Assembly: GCA_037975125.1 (NCBI GenBank)
Contig: CM075855.1
Span: forward strand, 81,033,085-81,097,084
Direction: 5' to 3'
DNA: 64,000 bases
Source of the DNA: Latrodectus hesperus
Lineage: Eukaryota; Arthropoda; Arachnida; Araneae; Theridiidae
Position 1 is the first letter of the stretch, and each line of letters starts with the position of its first letter. The notes beneath the pieces were generated by a model. That model was not told the DNA's origin, made no database searches, and was given only the letters and a program-made list of their open reading frames with translations. This document shows, piece by piece, positions 43,101 to 55,100 of this stretch. The position numbers and the translations under genes were made by a program.

Positions 43101-46100
43101 AATGGTCTCCACCTAAAGATGATGGAGGAGCAGAAATCAGCAACTACATAGTTGAAAAACGGGAAGTTGGTACATCAATATGGTCCCGAGTCAGTAGTTT
43201 TGTCAATGGAACTGCAACCAGAGTTCGAAATCTCATAGTAGGAAAACAGTATGAGTTTAGAGTAATGGCTGAGAATTTGTATGGTACAAGTGATCCATGC
43301 ACTATGGAGCCTATTTATGCAAAATTGCCATATAGTAAGTTTAAGTAATTCGTTTTTTAATTATAGCTTATATTTTATATAAGAGTTTACTAAATTTTTT
43401 ATTGCTTATAATGAAATTTAATTTTTATAAGAATATATAAAAAAAACTCTAAAAATCAAAATGCCCATCAAATATTGTATGCAACCCAGTTCTTATCATT
43501 CCATTAAGTATAGAAATTAATTGATATTTAGAAAAATTCTATCGTGCAATCTCAATTGTTACCCATAGTATCTTTGTAACTTTATCTCTGTGTGACCTAG
43601 ATAATAATGTAATTGCCATTTCTGTTATGATTATTCACAATTATTACAGATTTGTATTCAGTTTTATGAATTACCAGTTGGTAGCTCAAATATTATTCAG
43701 AAATATCATCAGGACCTTTTCAATAATAATTAAGAGTAATTTTTCTATTTTATAAATAACTCTTCAATACTTTTTGACTGTCATTTAAATTTTGCATACA
43801 AGTTTTTAAATATATTTCTTGGAACTGTTTATTTGAAATTTTTTAATAAATATATTTTTTCAACATTTTTGATCTTGTACAATAATTTTCAGTGAATGCT
43901 TATGTCATTGTTTGAGGGATAGTTTCATCAAAGGGAGACTTTTATTATAAACCAATTTTAAAATATCTTTTCTGACCTTTAATATATTAAGTATTTGATA
44001 CTATAAGAGTGTATTTATATTCATTCCTGCCATATAAGTAAACAGTGTAATTAATTAATTCGTAAAATATATATGAAAGTGTTGCGTACAAGAATTCTTT
44101 ATAATCATCTTCATTATTGTTCTTAAATGTATTTAATACATGAATTATATCATTTATTAATTAAACTTATTTTTAAGAGTTTACCATAAAATTATTTTAT
44201 ATTATAATGATAATCAATAACATTGTGTTATTTTCAATCCTTTTAGATCAGTGTAATTAATTAACATTCGTAAAATATATCTGAACGTGTTAGTGCATAA
44301 GAATTCTTTATAATCATCTTCATTATTGTTCTTAAATGTATTTAATACATGAATTATATCATTTATTAATTAAACTTATTTTTAAGAGTTTACCATAAAA
44401 TTATTTTATATTATAATGATAATCAATAACATTGTGTTATTTTCAATCCTTTTAGATCAGTGTAATTAATTAACATTCGTAAAATATATCTGAACGTGTT
44501 GCGTACAAGAATTCTTTATAATCATCTTCATTATTGTTCTTAAATGTATTTAATACATGAATTATATCATTTATTAATTAAACTTATTTTTAAGAGTTTA
44601 CCATAAAATTATTTTATATTATAATGATAATCAATAACATTGTGTTATTTTCAATCGTTTTAGATCAGTGTAATTAATTAACATTCGTAAAATATATCTG
44701 AACGTGTTGCGTACGAGAATTCTTTATAATCATCTTCATTATTGTTCTTAAATGTATTTAATACATGAATTATATCAATTATTAATTAAACTTATTTTTA
44801 AGAGTTTTTTTATATTATAATGATAATCAATAACATTGTCTTATTTTCAATCCTTTTAGATCCCCCTGGTGCACCTGGCATTCCACATTCAGTAGAAACT
44901 AGTACTGATTCTATTACTCTATCTTGGACAAAACCCAGAACAGATGGTGGTAGTCCAGTCACTGGTTATGTCCTTGAAAAACGAAAGATTGGGGACAACA
45001 AATGGACTCGAGCTACAAATGTTACAATCCCTGATCTTACATATAGAGTTACTGGACTGCAAGAAAACAATGAATATGAATTCAGAGTAGCTGCATTGAA
45101 TGCTGCTGGTCAAGGCCCCTGGAGCTCTAATTCAGATGGCATTTTTGCTCGAATGCCACCTTGTAAGTACTGCAATAAGTTCATTTTTTTCATGCTCTAA
45201 AATTATATTTTACCATAAAATTATTTTATAGTAATAGAAATTATTCTTTTTTATTTTTGATCACCTAATGACTTGAAATAAACTCATATTTAAGGACATT
45301 TGTTGATAATCTTTTTATCTATTTTTTTTAATAAACAATAATTCTATCAAAAATTCACAAATTTTTCTTCTATTCTATCATGTAAACATAAAAGTAAATT
45401 CATTGTGTGTGATTTAAAAGAAATATATGAATTTCACAAATGTAGATTTATTCATTTTAATTCACATTTGTATGAGGAAAATTATTTAGATATATAATCA
45501 TAAATTATTAACAAAACTTTATGAAAAATCAAATTTTTATTACATACTTTTATCAGAAAAGTAATAATATTCATAAAGAAATGTTTATGTGTAATGTTAC
45601 ATTTATATTTGTGTTCTTTGTATCTGAAATTTTAAATTAAGAAATATTTTTTGCATTTTTTAATGAGTAAAAAGTAGAAATAATCTGTAATATATTTAAA
45701 TTAGAATTATTTCTGTTATATAAATGTAGTAAATATTTAATCATTTATAACATCAAAGAAGGAATTTATTTTCTTTAAATAGTTTATGATAGAAAATAAA
45801 ACTTTTTTTAACTAATTGAGAGAATTTTTGTGTCAAATATTGTCTCATAGAAATACTAATTTGTATTGTAATGGGAGAAATATACTTACTTAATAATTAA
45901 AAATTATTTTAATGAATTATTTTTTGCTGAAACTGTTAGTAGAGATCAATAGTTTTACTTGATTCTTAGAAGCTTTGATTTATCCAAAAAATATCATAAA
46001 AATCTTTTATAGTTTCACGATTGTCTAATGTAAGAATCACAAGTTATACCTAATTTTATTGTTATAACTATAAAAGAATTAAATTAAAACATAAATAATA

Positions 46101-49100
46101 TCATAATTTATTTAAGTATATAAAAATGAGTTACAACCATATAATCAAATTATTATTTTAATAAATATTTTTTATATATTGATATAAAATTTAATAATTA
46201 TCAAATTTAAGTAACAAAAAAATAATCGTATAATCAACTTTTCTTAGGTCCTCCTAAACTTGATACTAGTTTTGCAATGAGAGACTTAACTATTCCTGCT
46301 GGTGAACCCTTTACCATTAGAGTACCTTACATAGGTAGCCCTCCACCTACTGCTACATGGACTGTGGTGAGTATTATATAAATGTATACTTATATAGAAA
46401 TCTCAAATGCATTATTAAAAAACTATTTAAATTATACAATTATTCAATATTTCATGATAGCCTTAAAAAATTTCAAAAAAATCACTCCCAATATAATTAT
46501 TAAAAACAATTTCATAAAAAATTTTACCTGAACTTTTTATGGTAATTGTTTATTTAGAATTATTTAACTTCATTAACTTTGTCATTACTAGATTTTAAAC
46601 TTTTCATATACTTAATATTGTTTTATTTGTTCTAAATACATTTATATTTATGATGTAAAATTTGTGATTTAAAAAATGTTGTGTGGACTTTCATTTTATT
46701 AATTATCAAAATATGATTGTATTTTATTATACTTGTAAAGGAATTTTTCAGATTATTTATGATATTTTTTATATCTAAGGCATTAATAATTTATGTATAA
46801 CAATTAGCATTAAAATTGTAATTTTTCAAGTCTCATTTAGTCTACAGGTTAAATAGATTCAGTAATATTTAAAATTCAAAAAAACATCAATAACATTATC
46901 TTTTTCCATACAAAAATAAATTATTTATTCTGCAATTATTATTTTTCAATCGTTAATATTTATTATCATAATACTCATATAGAAATGAAAATTTGTCAGT
47001 CTTGTAAGTTGTACTCTTATACTGTATTTAATCATTTAATTTGAATATAAAAGCCAAATTTTTCTGGCTTTGTTAAATAATTCATTTCTTTAAATTTCAC
47101 ATTAATTTCATTTTTGTTATAAAAATTCATATTTTTATGAATAATTAAAATACATATTCTTGCTAATATTAATTAATTCACTGGAAGTTTTTGAAAAATC
47201 ATTATTATACTTAAAAGCATAATCATATTTCATCTATAATTGATGGGTTTTCAAGTAATGGATTATATTTATAGAACATGCAGGAAATTAAGCCTGATGA
47301 TCGTGTTACTAATGAAGTCAGTGAAGAGTTTGTGGTATTAATAAATAAGAAAAGCAAGCGTGAAGATTCTGGAAGGTATACTTTGAAGCTCACCAATTCC
47401 CAAGGAACTGATTCTGCTTCTTGTAGAGTTACTATTGTGGGTGAGTCTCCCTCTTTTAGAAATTGATCATTTTATGTAGTTTACTTCGATTCATAATATA
47501 TAAGATTACTTTTTTATCTAAGTTATGAATGTAGATAAGGATTAAAAATATATCATGAATTTAATGTTAAATATATAATTCTCATATTTTTAATTATATT
47601 TTTCATACTATTACCTTTAAGTAGTTGAAGTGGTATTTTTTTTTAAATAAATAACTCTTTTCAAAAATTTTTACATCCTTAAAAGTAAACATTATTTTTA
47701 TTTAGAAGATATATTTGTAAAATTATTTAACAACTTTTTTCATTAATTTTTTATTTGTGATTTATTCTTTTAACTTGAAAATTGCAGACAAACCAGGACC
47801 ACCACAAGGACCACTAGAGATTTCAGATATCACTCCAGAAAATTGCTCTTTATCATGGAAACCACCTTTAGATGATGGTGGTAGTCCTGTCACAAATTAT
47901 GTTGTCGAGAAATTAGATCCTGCTTTAAATGTAAGTAGTGTTTGGATAATAATAAAGCTTATTTTGGTAATTAGGCTTATTTTAGTAATAAAAATTTCAC
48001 AATTAAATTTCTTGGTATTAAAATTGTTATTTACATTTCCTTGATAAATACTAGCAAATCAAAATATTGATATCTTATATAAAAAGTATCTAAGATTTTT
48101 TAATCTGAAAATTTTCCTTTCACCTATAACTTAAGAATTGAACTACTATGCAACTGAAAACTAAATATATCAAAATATTTAAGAGATAAAATTTTAAGAA
48201 GCTTCTTGAAGCTTATTTTATTACATGATATACCTTCGATTTCTTAGTCAATCATTTATTATATTAATCACTTTTTTATTTTCATGTTCAAAGGAACAGT
48301 ATTTTCTAAATGTATTTAAATTTTTAGGCATGGATAAAAGTCAGCAGTTATGTGCGGGGTTGTCATTATGATGTAATTGGTTTAGAACCTAACAAGAAAT
48401 ATAGTTTCAGAGTATCTGCAGAAAATCAATATGGTATTGGTGCACCATTGTCGTCTGAAAAGCCAATCATTGCTAAATTTCCATTTGGTGAGTAAAATTT
48501 TTGTTATTTAATTTCTTTAATATATACAATATGAATATATCTTTGAAAATTATATAAATATATGAATTAGATCTTAATGAATATATTTTGGGACCTTCTA
48601 ATATATATTAAAGTAATTTCACATGCTTATGCTATTCTTAAAATTTTAAATAAGCATTTATATTTTACATTTTTATAATATTTTTCACAATTAAATGATA
48701 AATCAAAAGCATAAAAATGTTGTGTGTCTGTTTCACTGGCATTTAATAAATTGAGATTTTTTTTCCCTCTTAACATTTATTTAACAAGCAGAAATGTGCT
48801 ATAATAAAATAAACATGATAATATTTTGTATCTAAATATGATATATTTTCTATGTAAAGGCATCTCAAAGGAGAAATATTTTCACTGGAGGTAAAAATGG
48901 TTTCTCTTTTATTATTTTAAGTAGATTATATGTTATTAAAAACTAAATATTAGAAACTCTTGAAAAATTCTTTCATCATATAATTATTTAATTTCTTTTT
49001 GTTCATTTCAATTATATAGAATAGTTCTTTTAAATTGCTATATTTCCAAGTGTATGTTTCCCAGATTAAAGACAATTTATTTTAGCCTTTCTACCTGTAA

Positions 49101-52100
49101 TAAAAAATTTAAAAATTGATTGAATATTTAATTTTTTAAGAATTATTTTTGAAATTAAATTAAATTCTTAACTTATAAAAATGAGTAGTTTATAAATCCG
49201 CCCAGCATTTACTTAATTCAAAGAAATAAATTTTGAGGAATTTTCATGTAACATCTGTAGTAATTCATTTTGAGATAAACTTTGTAAATTTTATATAAGA
49301 AAAGAAGCAATAAAGAAAAGTTTTCGGAAATATAATAATTTAATTTTTGTCTTAATAATCCACATAAAATAACTATTAATTAGAAATATATTATTTTGAC
49401 AGCAAAAATATGAATTATACTATATGAGTGCAGTAAATATTTTTCTAATTTGCATCTTATTTTTTAATAATATTACATATTCCATGTTTTTTATAAATTT
49501 TATACCATAACTGTTTAATTCAAAATTTTGATATATGCTCAAAATTTCAAAAAAAAGATTTTAAATATCAGTTTATTAAATATTTTCATATTCATTATGT
49601 TGTTTTCATAATATGTTTTTTTCCCTTGGTGTAACTCTGTAACTAAATTTATCTTCTAACCAATAACATTCAGCAATTGAGTAACCTTTTTTTATTTCTG
49701 CTTGGTTTTGCAGTGAAATTACAGTTTTTATGGAGTATATTAAAGAAATTATGAAAAATCCAAAAATAATTTGCCAAACTAAATTGATTTATTTTTTAGA
49801 TGTTCCTAGTGCTCCTGGTACTCCACAGATCACTGATTCAGATGAAACAAGTGTTAATCTTATTTGGGAGAGACCAAAGAGTGATGGAGGCTCCAAAATC
49901 CATGGATATCAAGTGGAATATAGAGATCCTAGAGATGGAAGGTGGAAGCCAGTTTCTGAACAGCTTGTCAAGGATACTAGTATGAGAGGTATGTTTTAAA
50001 ATTTATGATACACATATGGACACAAAAATCATTAAGCCTATATTTCAAAGAAATAAATGATTGCTAAGAGTGTACATTTTTTATCAAGCTACAACTAAGC
50101 TTTTCATAAAATATTTGATTGCAACAGTCACATTTTTCTTCTTATTATGTTAATCATTGTTTCAGATTGCATATCTATAAGAATGTTTTAATTTATTAAA
50201 ATGATTAATGTTGCTTTATTAGTTTCTAACATTTTTATTTTGATTATAGAATTTATCTGTTAAAGTGTTCAGTACAATAATCTAAATTTAAAAGATACCA
50301 TGTATTTTAGTGAATTATATATTTCTGAAATACATTATCAAAATTATTTATTAAGTTTTTTAACTAATTATTGAATTCTCTAAATTTCAGTACCCAATCT
50401 AATGGAAAATACTGAATATGAATTCCGCGTAAAGGCTAAAAATGCTGCAGGTTTCAGCTCTCCTAGTAAGCCAACTGCCTCATTCAAAATTAAAACAAAA
50501 TCAAGTAAGAATTTCTTTTTATTCAATTTATAGTTTTGTATTTCATGATTTAAGCGGCATTGTTTTAAAATTATTCATATTTTACAGTTATTTTTTAGTG
50601 TAGCTGAAAGTTTCCTTTTTCAATAATATTCAGCAACATTTCTGTTGTGTTTAACATCATGAAAGTAATGAATCTACACTACTGGCCATTAAAATTGCTA
50701 CACCAGGAAAGCGGCACACCACACACGTGAAATTTGCATGACAGGTAGAACATGCTGTGATATGCAAATGATTAGATTTTCAGCGCATTCATACAAAGCA
50801 GGCGACATCTACAATGTGTATAAAACCAGAGATTTGACAGCAGTTTTCTCATACTCAATTTCAATTTCAACGTTGTTTTCGGCAAAGAAAATTGTTGTAA
50901 TGCCTCGAGTAAGAAGAAGAAATGCCTATCAGCACGTGTCTGACTTTGATCGAGGAAGGATTATAGCCTACCGTGATTGCGGTTTATCGTACCGCAATAT
51001 TGCTGCTCACGTCGGTCGAGACCCCATGACTGTTAGGAGAATATGGAATCGATGGGTTCAGGACAATCACATGGAACATCATGCAGGATGTCAGCGACCC
51101 TCCATCACTAACAGCAGAGAAGACAGACATCTTATCCGCATGGTCACAAGTGATCGTACAGCCACGTCACGAACCCTGAGTCGAGAAATTGAGTCATTTG
51201 CAAGGCAACAAGTTTCTGCTCTAACAGTTCGACGACGTTTGCAGCAGCATGGATTGTCTGCACGGCGACCATGGCTTCGGCTACCATTGACACTGCGTCA
51301 CAGACAGGAGTGCCTTAAATGGTGTGATCAGCAACGAACCTGGACGCGGGAATGGCATCACGTCATCTTTACAGATGAATCTTGGTTCTGTATACAGGAC
51401 CATGATGGCCGCATCCGTGTTTGGAGGCATCGTGGAGAACGCGCATTGCCAGCTTGCATTGGACATCGCCATACTGGCCCATCTGCTGGAGTGATGGTAT
51501 GGAGTGCCATTGGATACACGTCTCGATCACCTCTTGTTCGCATTACCAGCACCTTGAACAGCAGCCGTTACATCTGCCGATGCGTTAAGGCCCGTGGCTC
51601 TGCCCTATCTTCGAGGCCTCCCTAATGCTTTGTTTCAACAGGATAATGCACGACCGCATGTTGCCCATACTGTTCTGAATTTCTTCGATACAGAACAGGT
51701 TTGACTGTTGCCCTGGCCAGCACGTTCTCCTGATCTGTCACCAATTCAAAACGTGTGGTCAATGGTTGCCGAGTGATTGGCACGCCATCACTCACCATCC
51801 ACAACTGTCGATGAACTGTGGCATAGTGTTGAAGCTGCATGGACTGAGATCCCCGTACATGCCATTCAATCCCTGTTTAACTCCATGCCTAGGCAGATAA
51901 ATGCTGTTATTGCAGCCAGAGGTGGCTGCTCTGGATACTGATTTCTCAAGATCTATATAACCTAATTTCCTGTAAATCTAATCACTTGTTCTTTCCACTA
52001 TAATGTATGTGTCCAATAAATATCGTTCTGTAATTTGCATTCCTTCTTGATGTAGCAATTTTTATTGCCAGTAGTGTATATTAAAAATACTATTTATTCT

Positions 52101-55100
52101 TGTAAATTTTCCTAAAATAATAGCATTTATTTTTGTACTATATTTTTCCAATGTATATATGTATGTTCAGTAAAACTTATAAAAAAAAGTATAACTGTTT
52201 CAAAAGAGGCTAATTTTTAATTACAAATAAAATCTTAATTATTTTTAGCTAAAATTTTACCTTAGAAAGTAGATTAGTTTTATAAGATTTTATTAATGGA
52301 AACGCTTTGAGAGTTTATCTCTTGAATTTGATTTGGGAAAGATGATTAAACTCTTAAATATGCATTTTTATTTGTGTTGCTTTATAATATTTCTATGAAT
52401 ATAATGTTTCAATTTATTTTGTTTTAAAATATTAAATTCATTTGCTTTTCAAGTTAATTATCAGAATATTACTATTTTTATATGTTGTTGATTTTTAACA
52501 TTTTGAAAATTACCATGTAATATTTAAGCGGATTTTTTACTAACCAATTTCTTAAATTTATATTTTTACAAAGTACAATCAAAATATAAACTAAGAGCGT
52601 ATTAATATAAAAATAAATTACCTTAAAATTAACATATTTGACCATAATGCAATATTCTTTAAAATACAAGGAAAAACATTTAATTATTGTGAAGTTCATC
52701 AATAAAATTTATTATAATTTGTTTGTTTTTAATTTTGATGATGAAAATTGATTCTGATTCTTTATTCTAGGTGTACCATCACCACCTCAGAATGTAAGAA
52801 TCGGTAAAGTTGGTAAAAGTTACATTGATGTTAAATGGGATCCACCTCGTACTGATGGAGGAAGTAAAATAACGGGTATGAACAGATTAAGCATTTTTCC
52901 AACTTTTTTATACCATGTATTGAGGATGAAAGCTGAACTTCCTTTTTAATTATTTATATACTTTCTTCATTTATTATAAGAATAAGCTATATATAAAAAT
53001 GTAAAAAGGCCATTTATTTCTTTTTAATCTATATAACCATCATAAAGTATGAAAAAATTATAATTCATTTTACCAAATAATAACATGCTTTCTTTCCATT
53101 TATTTGTAATAGTTTAAACACACACGCATGCGTGTGTGTGTGTCACAATCAGAAATATAGGAAAATTTTTAAAAATCAATCATTGATTGATTATTCATAT
53201 ATATGTATATATGAATAATCAAAGATTGATTTTTTTTAATTTTCCTACACTTCTGTATCTTTTTTACATTGCTGATACTTTAGCTTTTTGTAGATTTGAA
53301 AAATATCTACTAAAATATTTATTTTTCTACTTAAAATTTCTTATTTGGTATTAATTACTCTTCAAAAGTTTTATCAGAAAAAGTATGTGCAATTTTTATT
53401 TATTAATTATGTCAATATTGTAGGATACCTTGTAGAACGAAGAGAAAAGAACAGTAATGTTTGGATACGAGCTAATGATTTTGTAACACCAGATTGTGAA
53501 TACACAGTTTTGAATTTAATGGAAAATCATGAATATGAATTCAGAGTGATGGCTGTCAATGCTGCTGGTAAGAGTGATCCAAGCAATACTACTATGCCCA
53601 CAAAAGCTACAGATACACCAGGTAAGTTATTCAAATTTTTATTCCAGTCAATAATTTATATTTTGTCCTCATATGAGTCACTGAAAGTTTTATTATGTAT
53701 AATACCTATAAAAATAGACCAATCAGGTTTTCAAATAATGAAATAAAAGTATGTTTCAGTCTCTACTAATAATTACACATTTTTAAATCTAAATCATTCC
53801 TTACAAATTTTCATCTAATTGAGAATTTGGATATCTGTTTTATGCCTGCTCATAATTATGGATTATTTTAAATTTGATTCATTCAGGGAATTTTCCATAA
53901 ACTTATAATTAAATTGACATCCTATTTTTTAATTATTTTTTTTAAATTATTTGGTATTTAAGTCAGAGAAATTATAAATAGTTCTTACTTCAGTATACGC
54001 TAATTATTACCGTTTGTATCCATAATCATCATTTTTTCTATACACTACAATCCATTCTCAATATTACGATTATATGTATCAATACCATCAGCATTTTGAT
54101 TGCTTACTGATAATCAAGTATTGCAACAGTTAAGATGTAAATAGAAATAATATCTATTATATGATTTCTCTCTATATATTTGTTCCAATAAGTATTTGTT
54201 ATATTAATTTCACTCTAATTCTTTCATGAAGAGCATTAACAATGTAAAATAAGTTTATAAATAAGTTTTTTTTTAATTTTAAATTATTTATAGAATACTT
54301 TTTTAGATTTTTCATTTATTTAATTTATACATCTCAGCAAGAAAGCAATGAAATGTATTTGGACATATTTCTTTATAAAATAAATTTTTATGTTTCCTGA
54401 ATTCAAATATTCATCGTAGAGAAATTCATGCTTGGAATTTTATAATCTTGAAAAGATTTAGTTGAAATAAAATACAGCTGCTGCAAAAGAATTTAGTAGA
54501 CTTATTTAGTATCTATCAATATAACTTGCATAGATGTCACATTGCAATTATAATATTGCTTACCATTAAAAAAAACTTTCTGTAACAAACTAACATGTTA
54601 TATATTTTCTGCTTTCCAATATTATTTATATTTCATTTAATTTTTTTCTAGATGGCATGAAACCAGAATTCATTCGGCCATTATCAAACAAAAGCTGCAA
54701 TCTTAAGAAGTCTATTACTTTAGAATGTGAAGGAGTGGGCAAGCCATTTCCAACAGCACGATGGTAAATAATTAATCTTGATTTTATTTTGCATTAAAGA
54801 AAAATATCATAGATTTTTCTTGTTATAATGAAAAATATTTACCTCATTTGAATAAGCTTTTTACCTACATTTGAATAAGCTTTGAGCTTCTTTACCTCAT
54901 TTGAATAAAATCATATGGACTAAATGTTGTTATATAATTTTCCTTTCCTTAAGTTGTTCATATAACTTTATTTTATTAGATATTTTTATGAATTTTTTTT
55001 TTACATTCATGAAGGAAATTACTTTTTTAATCTTTAATATTTTGCAAAATTGAGGTTTACTGTACATTTTGACTTTTTAAAATTATATTCTATAAAATGC

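Larger units (their letters stand above)
50677..52076 (+). mobile_element. Tc1-type DNA transposon (Tc1/mariner superfamily), inactive
   Basis: A 1,400 bp element inside the intron between exons 45 and 52771-52875, inserted in the same orientation as the host gene. It has terminal inverted repeats starting CACTACTGGC and TA duplications at 50675-50676 and 52077-52078. Its base composition is much more GC-rich than the host intron. The transposase gene inside is broken. Close relatives, as I recall, are abundant in orb-weaver spider genomes under names such as Tcb1-like. Near-complete TIRs and only a few lesions suggest moderately recent insertion. Confidence 0.95.

Noticed and set aside
44043..44861. 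CRISPR-like array
   Set aside because: Whole units of about 209 bp are repeated with no distinct spacers, in a eukaryotic intron. It is an ordinary tandem duplication.
51281..51840. Antisense ORFs of 63, 64 and 72 aa within the Tc1-type element
   Set aside because: Shadows of the transposase reading frame on the other strand.
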